DNA of 64,000 nucleotides, taken from Hordeum vulgare subsp. vulgare (taxonomy: Eukaryota > Streptophyta > Magnoliopsida > Poales > Poaceae). Numbering within the stretch: the first letter of the stretch is position 1; each line of letters opens with the position of its first letter. Shown here piece by piece: positions 12,863 through 23,800 of the stretch. The DNA is taken from contig NC_058523.1 of assembly GCF_904849725.1 (NCBI RefSeq), positions 166,266,689 through 166,330,688 of the forward strand, written 5' to 3'. Position numbers and translations under genes: made by a program. Under the pieces are notes generated by a model that worked only from the letters and a program-made list of their open reading frames with translations, was not told where the DNA came from and did no database searches.

Positions 12863-13536
12863 GGCGCACCAGTCCCCAATGGGCTGGTGCGGCCAGACCA
12901 ATAAGGCCTATTTCGGACTAGAGCAAAAAGATAGAAGAAGGAAAAAAAGTAAGGAGGAAACCTAGTAGGAAGGGAGTCCTCCACCAAACCGAATTGGAGG
13001 AGGACTCTCCTCCCTAGCTTCGGCCAAACCTCTCCTCCTTGGAGGAGGTGACAAGGCAGCCCTCCCTCCTATTCCTCCTATATATAGTGGAGGTTTTGAG
13101 GGAAAACTTAACCACAAAATAGCCACGTGCTTCCCTCTCCTCCATAGATCATCTCCCTCGTCTAGATTAGTCCGGCATAGCTTGGTGAAGCCTTTCTCGA
13201 TTAGTTCATAACCACCACCACGCCGTCCTGCTGCCAAAGAACTCATCTACCTCTCCGCCCCTCTTGCTGGATCAAGAAGGCGGAGAACGTCCTCGAGGTG
13301 TACGTGTGCTGAACTTGGAGGTGTCGTCCGTTAGGGTCTAGATCGGGACGGAGTTCGTGGGATGGATCATGTTTGGATCGCGAAGACGTTCGACTACATC
13401 AACCGCGTTTTGTAACTCTTTTCGCTTAGCGATCTACAAGGGTATGTGGATCTGATCTCTCCTCTCGTAGATGGTCATCACCATGGATAGATCTTATGTG
13501 TGCGTACGATTTTTTTCCATACAACGTTCCCCAACA
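12863..13536 (+). repeat. BARE/Angela LTR fragment, 3' part
   Basis: This starts inside the LTR (GGCGCACCAGTCCCC, a segment upstream of the TATA box) and ends GTTCCCCAACA at 13536. TATATATA is at 13079-13086. The preceding LTR is inserted in it. This LTR interrupts gypsy-2; the right copy of its target duplication should be GGCTG (13537-13541). Confidence 0.75.
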
Positions 13537-14183
13537 GGCTGCCCCGCGACGGGCTGGTTCCCAGCAGGGAGCTCCTCACTCCCTCCTTGCTTGCAGCGCT
13601 ACGGTAGCTCTGCTGCCACACGCGGCGCATCCACAATGCATACATCATCGTCGCCGTTATCCGTCTAGTCCTTCAAAATCATGTCTGGCGGGACTCACTA
13701 GATGGTCTGGCCACGCCAGCAATGGCGCTAGTCGGAGCCACCACCTCGTCTTCCTCCGCCACGAGCAGTTTCGAGTCCCCGGCGGCGACGGAGTCATCTC
13801 CGTTCGTCTCATAGTCGTTGTACTTGGAGTCCGCTCGGTCGGTCGCTAAGATCTATGGGTTCGAACCATCCGGCGTGAGCTGTCGGGTGAAAAGCTGAAA
13901 AGGGCACGACCACGTGTCATCCACCACATCAGAAAATTGAAAGCACGATGAACCAGACGGAACTTACTACCGGTGCACGAATGTTCCAAGAGAACAGATC
14001 CATGCCGAACCACCATCTATCCACCTCCACCTTGAAGCGGGTAATGGCATTCACTCGGGCGAATATGTTGGCCAACGTCAGCTTGATGGTCGACAACCAA
14101 CATGGGTCCTTCCAGAAGCCCATGTCGCAGATCCAGTGCGGTCGCTCGTGCAGCGTGAGCACCCGGCAAGAAATGAAGGACGT
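13537..14183 (+). mobile_element. Gypsy-2, left remnant
   Basis: This internal piece of an older plus-strand gypsy lies between the BARE/Angela LTR and gypsy-1. It is joined to 45315 onward by two signs: a near-perfect target duplication (GACGT 14179-14183, GACGC 45315-45319), and an antisense reading frame that continues in frame across the gypsy-1 insertion. Confidence 0.7.
13929..14183 (-). pseudogene. Transposase_28-like antisense ORF of gypsy-2, distal part
   Basis: The minus strand encodes ISCRVLTLHERPHWICDM followed by a Trp-rich segment. This resembles the end of the 'putative gypsy type transposon' (Transposase_28) domain, where relatives have RRVLPLQ.RPHLICDM. It continues, in frame, the piece at 45315-45850 once gypsy-1 and one target copy are removed. 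GTAGTAAG near 13970 could be a splice donor. The function of the protein is unknown. Confidence 0.6.
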
Positions 14184-15052
14184 TGTCGGATTTTGGGCCC
14201 CACAAAACCCTAAGGATTCATACACTAGGGCGTGTATGAAGCTCTCTCCCTGCTCAGCCTCGCCTAGCCCACTACTCGATGGAAACGACGAAGGACTCAC
14301 TCGATGGCGAGAATAGCACAGGATACAACAGTTTACCCAAGTTCGCGCTGCGAAGCGTAGAACCCTACTCCTGCTTTTTGTGGATTGCCTCTCGCGGAGG
14401 TGGTGGATGAACTAGTACAGTGCTCTCGAGCCTGTGGAGGCCAAGTGGCTAGGTGTATTGCTCTACTATTTGAATGAACTCTCCCTCTCAAGTTCCCTAC
14501 CCTCTCTATTTATAGCGGAGGCTCGGGTCCTCTTCCCTCATAGCTTCGGCGGGAAGGGATCTCACAGCGGCCAATTTTGATGGGGAATAGGGGAACATGC
14601 TGCCCTGCCCAAAAGCGGTCTACGCCTGCAAAGTAATTGTCCGTGTTGCAGGGACGGGCCCGAGGATGACGTTTTCCCTACTAGCGGGTGGTGTCGGGTT
14701 CGTTGCACCAGAAGGGAAACCTTTGGAAGATGCCTTTGGGACCCTAGTACGCTCCCGCCTCCATTGCACCAAAGGGGAAACTACCCCGCCCTGCCATCTG
14801 CTGCTCGCCTCTCCTTTCTTGGCGTCACCCTTGACTCCTAAGGCCCGGCCTTGCCTCGGAATATTCGTCGCTCCGGAGGGGTCCGGAGGAGGCCCCTGCG
14901 GGTCTTGACGCTGCTCCTCCTCGTGAGGCTTGGTCCCTCACGAAGGGCTTAGCCTGAATGGTGCCGGGCCCGTTGGTTTGTTTCGGTGAGGTGGGCCCAC
15001 CCTGGGCCACAAGCAGGTAGGTCTGGGTACCCCCATTCCCAGAACGCCGACA
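14184..15052 (-). repeat. 3' LTR of gypsy-1
   Basis: This 869 bp LTR reads TGTCGGCGTTCTGG... on the minus strand from 15052 and ends ...AAAATCCGACA at 14184, giving TGTCGG/CCGACA terminal inverted repeats. It aligns along its length with 44442-45314. The polypurine tract abuts its right side, so this is the 3' LTR. Confidence 0.85.
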
Positions 15053-15067
15053 ATAGCCCCCGGGCCC
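15053..15067 (-). other. Polypurine tract of gypsy-1
   Basis: On the minus strand GGGCCCGGGGGCTAT directly precedes the TGTCGG start of the 3' LTR. A G-rich tract ending GGGGGCTA(T/C) is usual at this place in related grass gypsy elements. Confidence 0.7.
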
Positions 15068-15519
15068 ATGAGTGCTCGGGTTGGCTTCGGGAAGTGCCTC
15101 GGGGGGCAGCATGAGACGTCATGGTCCCTCAAATGGATGTGGGCCAGGCTGGCACGCGTCACGCGAACGGTGTCGGGTCCTCCTTGCCTTCTATCTCTGC
15201 CCCCATTATTAGATGCCCTGCTTCTCACTTCGGTGCCTTATTGCTTACCTTCTCCCCTACTCGTCCTTCCTCTTTGGTCTCTGAATCCAACCGGCGTCCC
15301 CAGATACAATGCCACATCGTCCCTTGCTATTTCAACAATGGCGCCCGCATGCAAGTAGAAGCCAGAGGGGCACGGTCCGGCCCCGGCCTCTCCGCTCCTG
15401 GACGGCGCCCTCTCCAAGGATGTGGATCTCGTTCCCGTGCTTCCATGGACCGCGGCCGAGTCGAGCGAGCACGGGCGAACACTGATCTGTCCTGGCGCCG
15501 TAGAGGAGCGGCCCGCGTC

Positions 15520-17857
15520 CGGGGCGGTATACCCTTGTTCCTTCACAGTACTTATGTTGGGCTGGTGTCACCTTTCTCCCGGTTCTTCATCGCTGTCTTC
15601 GACCACTATGGGATCCAATCCTTTCATCTACAGCCAACTCCATCTTGCTTTTGTCCGTCTTTGCTTTCTACTGCGAGGCTTTCATTGGCGTGCAGTCTTC
15701 GGCTGCCCTGCTCCGCCACTTCTTCAGCTTGCGCCTGCACGATGGCGCTCATTTGTTGGCGTGTGCATCCATCATGGAGGCCCAGAGCGGCAACATGCTC
15801 TTGAAGGCCGGGAAGAAGGTCGAGAACTTCAGGCACCGCTGGGTCCTTATGTGCCTCAAGGATGCCAACCCCCGGCTGGAGGAGCCGAAGGAGTTGTCGG
15901 AGAAGACCTCCGCGTGGAGCTCGGCGAAGCTCTCCGACCCTTGGGTTGTGCCTGTGCTGTAGCACTTTTCCCGCGACATTAGCGCCAAGAGGCTGACCGG
16001 GGGAATGATAGTGAAGGAGTTCCGGGAGCAGCACCTAGCGCCTCTCCACGCACATTCCAGGCCCGTATGGGAGTATCGGGTTGGTGATGATGAGCTCTGG
16101 CTCCGGTCCTGGGACCTCCCCACTGAGGACCTGAGTAGGGCTATGGCGATCTTGGTGGGTGGCGACCCTGGCGACCTTCCCGAGGCCCTAGGTCCATTAT
16201 ACCGTCGTGACGACCGGGCCGACCTGGTCACTGTGATGCCTGTCTTCAACAAGCGGGGGCTCCTCCCGGCTGAGGGCTCCGGTCCGGTGGATGCATCATC
16301 CGACGACACCTCCGATGAACGAGACTAGGAGAAGACCGTCGACGACCACACGGCAAGCGTGCCTCTCCCGTCGCAATCCGTCCTTTTGCGCGTGCTCGAG
16401 GACGATGACGCCACTGGTGATACCTCTGCCGGGACCCCCTCGCGCCTGGATAGGGCCTCCAGGGGGCCCGCGCTAATCCCGTGCGCCACTCGGTCTGCAT
16501 GTGTGCTTGATTCTCGGAAGCTCGGGGCTAAGTCGTCCCCGGCACACCCCGCCTCTGCCGACGGGAGATCCAAGGCGTTGAGCTCGCCTCCCTCCATGGG
16601 TGGCCATGTCGCCTCTGTTGTCGCCGGGGCGGAGAGGAGGAAGAGGTGGCGCGATGTCGAAGAGTAAGTTACCTGCTTGGGCACGCCTTGTATGTCTATT
16701 GTCTGTGCTTGGCTGACTTTCTCCTTTTTACTTGACGTCGAGGGATGCCGTCTCGCCGGGGGGGCGAAGAGTAAGAAGACGGTCGTCAAGCCGAAGGCGA
16801 CTCCCGACGCCCCGCCCGCTCTCGTCGGCGCATCGCCGTCTGCAGGTGTGGAGGAGGAGGCTCGTGGGGCGGTCTCCCTCGCCTTGTCGTCGAGCCCCCC
16901 GAGCCCCCGAAGCATCCCGAAGCGACCGTGAGGATGCCGCTGCCCGGGGGGCAGGACTGCGAGGGTCCTCACGCTCCCGAGATGTTGATGCACGCAATTG
17001 TTGAGTAGTTTTCGGGGCACCTTGTTCTTTGTGGCACTGCCCTCTGGCAGCACCACCCGCGCCTACGCTGGAGACTCTTCAGGAGGAGGCCCAGAAGACC
17101 TCGGTGCTCACGCAAGGTGTCTTGGATGCGGCCTTCACCGCCGTGGGTGATGTCGCAGTCGAGATGAGGAAGGTCGTGAGGGAGGCCGAGGCCACCCGCG
17201 CTGCTTGGGAGAAGGCGGCTGTTGAACGCTGTGGAGAGGTGGAAGCCCGCCTGAAAATCCTCCAAGGAGAACAAGCCAAGCTGGCCAAGCAGCATCGCCT
17301 GCCGGGGAACAAACTTAAGTCCTGCGAGACCAAGCTCGCCGCCCGGGAGGGAGAGCTGTCCCAAGAGGCGAGCAGCCTGAGCACGAAGCAGGCGCGCTTG
17401 GGAGAGCAGGAGAAGGAGGCCGCCTCGAGGAAGGCCCTCCTTGACGCCCAGGAGAAAGCTCGCGTCGCGGCTGAGGAGAGGAAAACCGCGGAGCTGGCCT
17501 GCTTCCCTGACGTTGAGCTCAGGCTTCCCACGGCGCTCCGCTCCCTCTGCCGGGACGAGTTCGGTAAACCTCTGGCCACCCCGGAGGATGGCTTTGCCGC
17601 GCTTGCGAAGGGGCTCATCATGGCGCTAGAGATTGCCATTTTGCAGGTGCACAAGACCTTGGACAACGAGTGCCGCGACCTCTTCTTCGCGGCTGCAACT
17701 CGCGTCTTCAGCCACCTTCATCTTCGCGACCCCGGATTTGATCTAAGCTCTGTGATCATGCCGGTCCCCGCCGAGGCCCGTGACTGCGCCGCAGAGGCGG
17801 TGAAGGGCCTCGTGGAGGCGTTGGTGAGGAGGTTCGCCCGTGTCGCGCCTCCTTCGT
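15520..17857 (+). pseudogene. Transposase_28-like / coiled-coil ORF, antisense in gypsy-1 (main part)
   Basis: This plus-strand ORF lies opposite to its host element. The N-terminal part resembles the Transposase_28 domain (GLVSPFSRFFIAVFDHYGIQ, then FYCEAFIGVQSSAALLRHFF), split by a frameshift near 15640. MIVKEFREQHLAPLH follows at 16005. TAG stops occur at 15960-15962 and 16326-16328. A donor-like GTAAGT at 16664 and an acceptor-like CTGGCAG ending at 17050 suggest one or more introns. The last segment, 17051-17857, is a long Glu/Lys/Ala-rich coiled coil. At 17857 the Angela insertion interrupts it. Role unknown; the domain name implies no transposase activity. Confidence 0.7.
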
Positions 17858-19620
17858 TGTTGGAAATATGCCCTAGAGGCAATAATAAATTAGTTATTAT
17901 TATATTTCCTTGTTCATAATAATCGCTTATTATCCATGCTAGAATTGTATTGATTGGAAACTCAAATACATGTGTGGATACATAGAAAACACAGTGTCCC
18001 TAGTGAGCCTCTAGTTGACTAGTTTGTTGAGCAAATATGGTCAAGGTTTCCTAGCCATAGGCAAGTGTTGTCACTTGATAACGGGATCACATCATTAGGA
18101 GAATCATGTGGTGGACAAGACCCAAATTATGAACGTAGCATGTGATCATGTCATTTTGTTGCTATTGTTTTCTGTGTGTCAAGTATTCATTCCTATGACC
18201 ATGAGATCATGTCACTGACACCGGAGGAATAGCTTGTGTGTATAAAACATCACAACGTTACTGGGTGACTATAAAGGTGCTCTACTGGTATCTCCAAAGG
18301 TGTCTGTTGAGTTAGCATGGATCAAGACTGGGATTTGTCACTCTGCGTGACGGAGAGGTATCTCGGGGCCCACTCGGTAATACAACATCACATACAAGCC
18401 ATGCAAGCAATGTGACTCAAGTGTAAGTCACGGGATCTTGTCTTACGGAACGAGTAAAGAGACTTGCCGGTAACGAGATTAAAATAGGTATAGGGATACC
18501 GACGATCAAATCTCGGGCAAGTAACATACCAAAGGACAAAGGGAATGTTATACAGGATTATGTGAATCCTTGGCACAAAGGTTCAACCTATAAGATATAC
18601 GTAGAATATGTAGGATCCAATATGGGCATCGAGGTCCCGCTATTGGATATTGACCGAGGAGTGTCTCGGGTCATGTCTACATAGTTCTCGAACCCGCAGG
18701 GTTTGCAGACTTAAGGTTCGATGATGTTTTTAGTATAGTTGAGTTATATGTGTTGGTGACCGAAGGTAGTTTGGAGTCCCGGATGAGATCATGGATGTCA
18801 CGAGGGTTTACATAATGGTCCGGAAACGAAGATTGATATATAGGAAGTTGGTGTTTGGATTCCGTAAAATTTTCAGGCATTGCCCGCAGTGTACCGGGAG
18901 TGACGAACTCACTGGGTGGGCCCACCACGCCCCAAGGGGTCCACGTGGGTTTATTGGATGTACAATAAGGTATAATGGGCTGACAAAGTCATCTAAGGAA
19001 ATCCCATGAGGAAAAAGTGGAAAATCCAAAACAGGTGGGAAAATAAGGATGGAGTCCTAATCCAAGTGGGATTGGAGAACGACTCCTCCCTCCCACTTCG
19101 GCCGACCCAAGGAGGGCCTCTTTTGCCGGCGCCCTAAGGGCTTTCCCCACCCCTTGCCTCCTCCTATATATACTAGAGGTTTAGGGCTTTTTGAGATACA
19201 ACTTTGCCACGTGCAATTCAAACCTACACCTCGTAGTTCTTCCTCTAGATTAGATTTCGGCGGAGCTCGGGCGGAGTCCTGCAGGAATAGATCATCACCA
19301 ACACCGGCGCGCCATCACATTGCCAGAGAACTCATCTACTTCTCCTCTCTCTTGCTGGATCAAGAAGGCCGAGATCGTCATCGAGCTGTACGTGTCCTGA
19401 ACGCGGAGGTGTCGTCCGTTCGGCGCTAGATCTAAACGGATCGTGGGACGACGGTGATTTGAATCACGAAGTTGTACCACTACATCAACCGCGTTTCTTA
19501 ACGCTTCTCGCTGAGTGATCTACAAGGGTATGTGGATCTAATCTCCTCTCGTAGATGAACATCACCATGATAGGTGTTCGTGTGCGTAGGAAAAAAAATC
19601 CCATGCAACGTTCCCCTACA
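17858..19620 (+). repeat. 5' LTR of the Angela-type element
   Basis: This 1,763 bp LTR starts TGTTGG and ends GTTCCCCTACA, with the terminal CCAACA mutated to CCTACA. The PBS follows at once. The 3' part from 18851 is repeated at 21094-21863 by the tandem duplication. A full partner is at 26910-28690. Confidence 0.88.
19165..19172 (+). promoter_or_regulatory. TATA box in Angela 5' LTR
   Basis: TATATATA follows CTCC at the family-typical position. The duplication carries a second copy at 21408-21415, so the element has an extra internal promoter. Confidence 0.65.
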
Positions 19621-19621
19621 G

Positions 19622-19634
19622 TGGCATCATGAGC
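19622..19634 (+). other. Primer binding site of Angela element (duplicated at 21865-21877)
   Basis: TGGCATCATGAGC follows the LTR end after one base and resembles the initiator tRNA-Met site TGGTATCAGAGC. An identical copy at 21865-21877 follows the duplicated LTR end. Confidence 0.7.
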
Positions 19635-20889
19635 TAGGTTCATGCGTAGATGTTATCTCGAGTAGAACACAAAAGTTTGTGTGGGCGTTGATGTTTTATT
19701 TGCTTCCCTCCTTATTCTTTTATCGATTCAGCGGTATTGTTGGATTGAAGCGGCCCGGACCGACATTACTCGTACGCTTACGAGAGACTGTTTCATCGAC
19801 TAACATGCAACTCATTGCATAAATATGACTGGCAGGTGCGTGTTTCTTCAACTTTAGTTGAATTGGATTTGACCGAAGCGGTCCTTGGAGAGAGGTTAAA
19901 TAGAAATTTTCACATAACCGTTGTGGTGTTTGCGTAAGTAACATGCGATCTTACTAGATACCCATAGCATCCACGTAAAACATGCAACAACAAATTAGAG
20001 GACGTCTAACTTGTTTTTGCAGGGTATGCTTGTGATGTGATATGGCCAATGACATGATGTGATATATTGGATGTATGAGATGATCATGTTGTAATAGTGA
20101 ATATCGACTTGCACGTCAATGCTACAGCAACCGGGAGGAGCCATAGGGTTGTCTTTAAACTAACATTTGTGTTTTCCGATGCATTTACTATATTGCTAGG
20201 TTGTAGCTTTAGTAGTAATAGCATAGATAGCACGACAACCTCGATGGCGGCACGATGATGGAGATCATGGTGTGGCGCCGGTGACAATGAAGATAATGTC
20301 GGCGCTTTGGTGATGGAGATCAAGAAGCACAAGATCATGGCCATATCATGTCACTTATGAATTGCATGTGATGTTAATCCTTTTATGCACCTTATTTTGC
20401 TAAGAACGACGATAGCATTATAAGGTGATATCTCACTAAAATTTCAAGATGAAATTGTGTTCTCCCCGACTGTGCACCGTTGCGATAGTTCGTCATTTCG
20501 AGACACCATGTGATGATCGGGTGTGATAGACTCAACATTCACATACAACGGGTGCAAAACAGTTGCACATGCGGAACACTCAGGTTAAACTTGACGAGCC
20601 TAGCATGTGCATACATGGCCTCGGAACACAAGAGACCTAAAGGTCGAGCATGAATTGTATAGTTGATATGATTAGCATAGAGATGCTTACCACTGAAACT
20701 ATACTCAAATCACGTGATGATCGGACTTGAGTTAGTGGATTTGGATCATGTACCACTCAAATGACTAGAGGGATGTACTTTTTGAATGGGAGTTTATTAA
20801 GTAATTTGATTAGTTAAACTCTAATTATCATGAACATAGTCAAAAGGTCTTTGCGAATTGTGATGTAGCTTGCGCTATAGCTCTACTGT

Positions 20890-23800
20890 TTTTATGTGTT
20901 CCTAGAGAAAATTTAGTTGAAAGATGATAGTAGCAATTTTGTGGACTGAGTCCGTAAAACTGAGGATTGTCCTTATTGCTGCGTAGAAGGCTTATGTCCT
21001 TAATGCACCACTCGGTGTGCTGCACCTCGAGCGTCATCGGTGGATCTTGTGAACATCTGACATACACGTTTTTGATGAGTACATGATAGTTCAGTGTTTG
21101 GATTCCGTAAGGTTTTCAGGCATTGCCCGTAGTGTACCGGGAGTGACGAACTCACTGGGTGGGCACACCACGCCCCAAGGGGTCCACGTGGGTTTATTGG
21201 ATGTACAATAAGGTATAATGGGCTGACAAAGTCATCTAAGGAAATCCCATGAGGAAAAAGTGGAAAATCCAAAATAGGTGGGAAAATAAGGATGGAGTCC
21301 TAATCCAACTGGGATTGGAGAACGACTCCTCCCTCCCACTTCGGCCGACCCAAGGAGGGCCTCTTTGGCCGGCACCCTAAGGGCTTTCCCCACCCCTTGC
21401 CTCCTCCTATATATACTAGAGGTTTAGGGCTTTTTGAGATACAACTTTGCCACGTGCAATTCAAACCTACACCTCGTAGTTCTTCCTCTAGATTAGATTT
21501 CGGCGGAGCTCGGGCGGAGTCCTGCAGGAATAGATCATCACCAACACCGGCGTGCCATCACATTGCCAGAGAACTCATCTACTTCTCCTCTCTCTTGCTG
21601 GATCAAGAAGGCCGAGATCTTCATCGAGCTGTACGTGTCCTGAACGCGGAGGTGTCGTCCGTTCGGCGCTAGATCTAAACGGATCGTGGGACGATGGTGA
21701 TTTGAATCACGAAGTTGTACCACTACATCAACCGCGTTTCTTAACGCTTCTCGCTGAGCGATCTACAAGGGTATGTGTATCTAATCTCCTCTCGTAGATG
21801 AACATCACCATGATAGGTGTTCGTGTGCGTAGGAAAAAAAATCCCATGCAACGTTCCCCTACAGTGGCATCATGAGCTAGGTTCATGCGTAGATGTTATC
21901 TCGAGTAGAACACAAAAGTTTGTGTGGGCGTTGATGTTTGATTTGCTTCCCTCCTTATTCTTTTATCGATTCAGCGGTATTGTTGGATTGAAGCGGCCCA
22001 GACCGACATTACTCGTACGCTTACGAGAGACTGGTTTCATCGACTAACATGCAACTCGTTGCATAAATATGACTGGCAGGTGCGTGTTTCTTCAACTTTA
22101 GTTGAATTGGATTTGAGCAAAGCGGTCCTTGGAGAGAGGTTAAATAGAAATTTTCACATAACCGTTGTGGTGTTTGCGTAAGTAACATGCGATCTTACTA
22201 GATACCCATAGCATCCACGTAAAACATGCAACAACAAATTAGAGGACGTCTAACTTGTTTTTGCAGGGTATGCTTGTGATGTGATATGGCAATGACATGA
22301 TGTGATATATTGGATGTATGAGATGATCATGTTGTAATAGTTAATATCGACTTGCACGTCAATGCTACAGCAACCGGGAGGAGCCATAGGGTTGTCTTTA
22401 AACTAACATTTGTGTTTGCCGATGCATTTACTATATTGCTAGGTTGTAGCTTTAGTAGTAATAGCATAGATAGCACGACAACCTCGATGGCGGCACGATG
22501 ATGGAGATCATGGTGTGGCGCCGGTGACAATGAAGATAATGCCGGCGCTTTGGTGATGGAGATCAAGAAGCACAAGATCATGGCCATATCATGTCACTTA
22601 TGAATTGCATGTGATGTTAATCCTTTTATGCACCTTATTTTGCTAAGAACGACGATAGCATTATAAGGTGATATCTCACTAAAATTTTAAGATGAAATTG
22701 TGTTCTCCCCGACTGTGCACCGTTGCGATAGTTCGTCATTTCGAGACACCATGTGATGATCGGGTGTGATAGACTCAACATTCACATACAACGGGTGCAA
22801 AACAGTTGCACATGCGGAACACTCAGGTTAAACTTGACGAGCCTAGCATGTGCATACATGGCCTCGGAACACAAGAGACCTAAAGGTCGAGCATGAATTG
22901 TATAGTTGATATGATTAGCATAGGGATGCTTACCACTGAAACTATACTCAAATCACGTGATGATCGGACTTGAGTTAGTGGATTTGGATCATGTACCACT
23001 CAAATGACTAGAGGGATGTACTTTTTGAATGGGAGTTTATTAAGTAATTTGATTAGTTAAACTCTAATTATCATGAACATAGTCAAAAGGTCTTTGCGAA
23101 TTGTGATGTAGCTTGCGCTATAGCTCTACTGTTTTTATATGTTCCTAGAGAAAATTTAGTTGAAAGATGATAGTAGCAATTTTGTGGACTGAGTCCGTAA
23201 AACTGAGGATTGTCCTTATTGCTGCGTAGAAGGCTTATGTCCTTAATGCACCACTCGGTGTGCTGCACCTCGAGCGTCATCGGTGGATCTTGTGAACATC
23301 TGACATACATGTTTTTGATGAGTACATGATAGTTCAGTGTTTAATACTTAATGGCTTAGAAGCAAGGCGCCAAAGACATTTTGAAACATCACGGAACATA
23401 AGAGATGTTCTAAGAGATGTAATTAAGATTTCATGCTCGTGCCCTTGTTGAGAGGTATGAGACCTCCGACAAGATTCTTTGTCTACAAAGTAAAGGAGAA
23501 AAGCTCAATCGTTGAGCATGTGCTCAGATTGTCTGAGTACAACAATCGCTTGAATCAAGTGGGAGTTAATCTTCCAGATGAGATAGTGATGGTTCTCCAA
23601 AGTTACTGCCCCCAAGCTGCTAGAGCTTCGTGATGAACTATAAGATATCAAGGATAGATATGATAATCCTTGAAGTGATTCGCAATGTTTGACAGTGCGA
23701 AAGTAGAAACCAAGAAGGAGCATCAATTGTTGATGGTTAGTAAAACCACTGTTTCAAGAAGGGCAAGGGCTAGAAGGGATACTTCATGAAACGGCAAACC

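Larger units (their letters stand above)
18851..23336 (+). repeat. 2,243 bp direct tandem duplication (18851-21093 and 21094-23336)
   Basis: The two units match base for base at a constant offset of 2,243. Each carries the 3' part of the LTR with its TATA box, the PBS, the leader and the start of gag. The string GTGTTT stands at 18851, 21094 and 23337, that is at the start of both units and just after the second, which fits a 6 bp microhomology junction. I count roughly 25-30 differences between units by eye, about 1 percent. Confidence 0.95.

Noticed and set aside
11241..13536. Tandem LTR-LTR array formed by recombination
   Set aside because: The second LTR begins in mid-sequence directly after the first one's CA end, which fits nested insertion better.
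15121..15804. 227-codon plus-strand ORF as an independent gene
   Set aside because: Only its last part (about 15520-15640) carries Transposase_28-like sequence, which continues in another frame. The first part overlaps spacer next to the PPT. It was folded into the antisense ORF.
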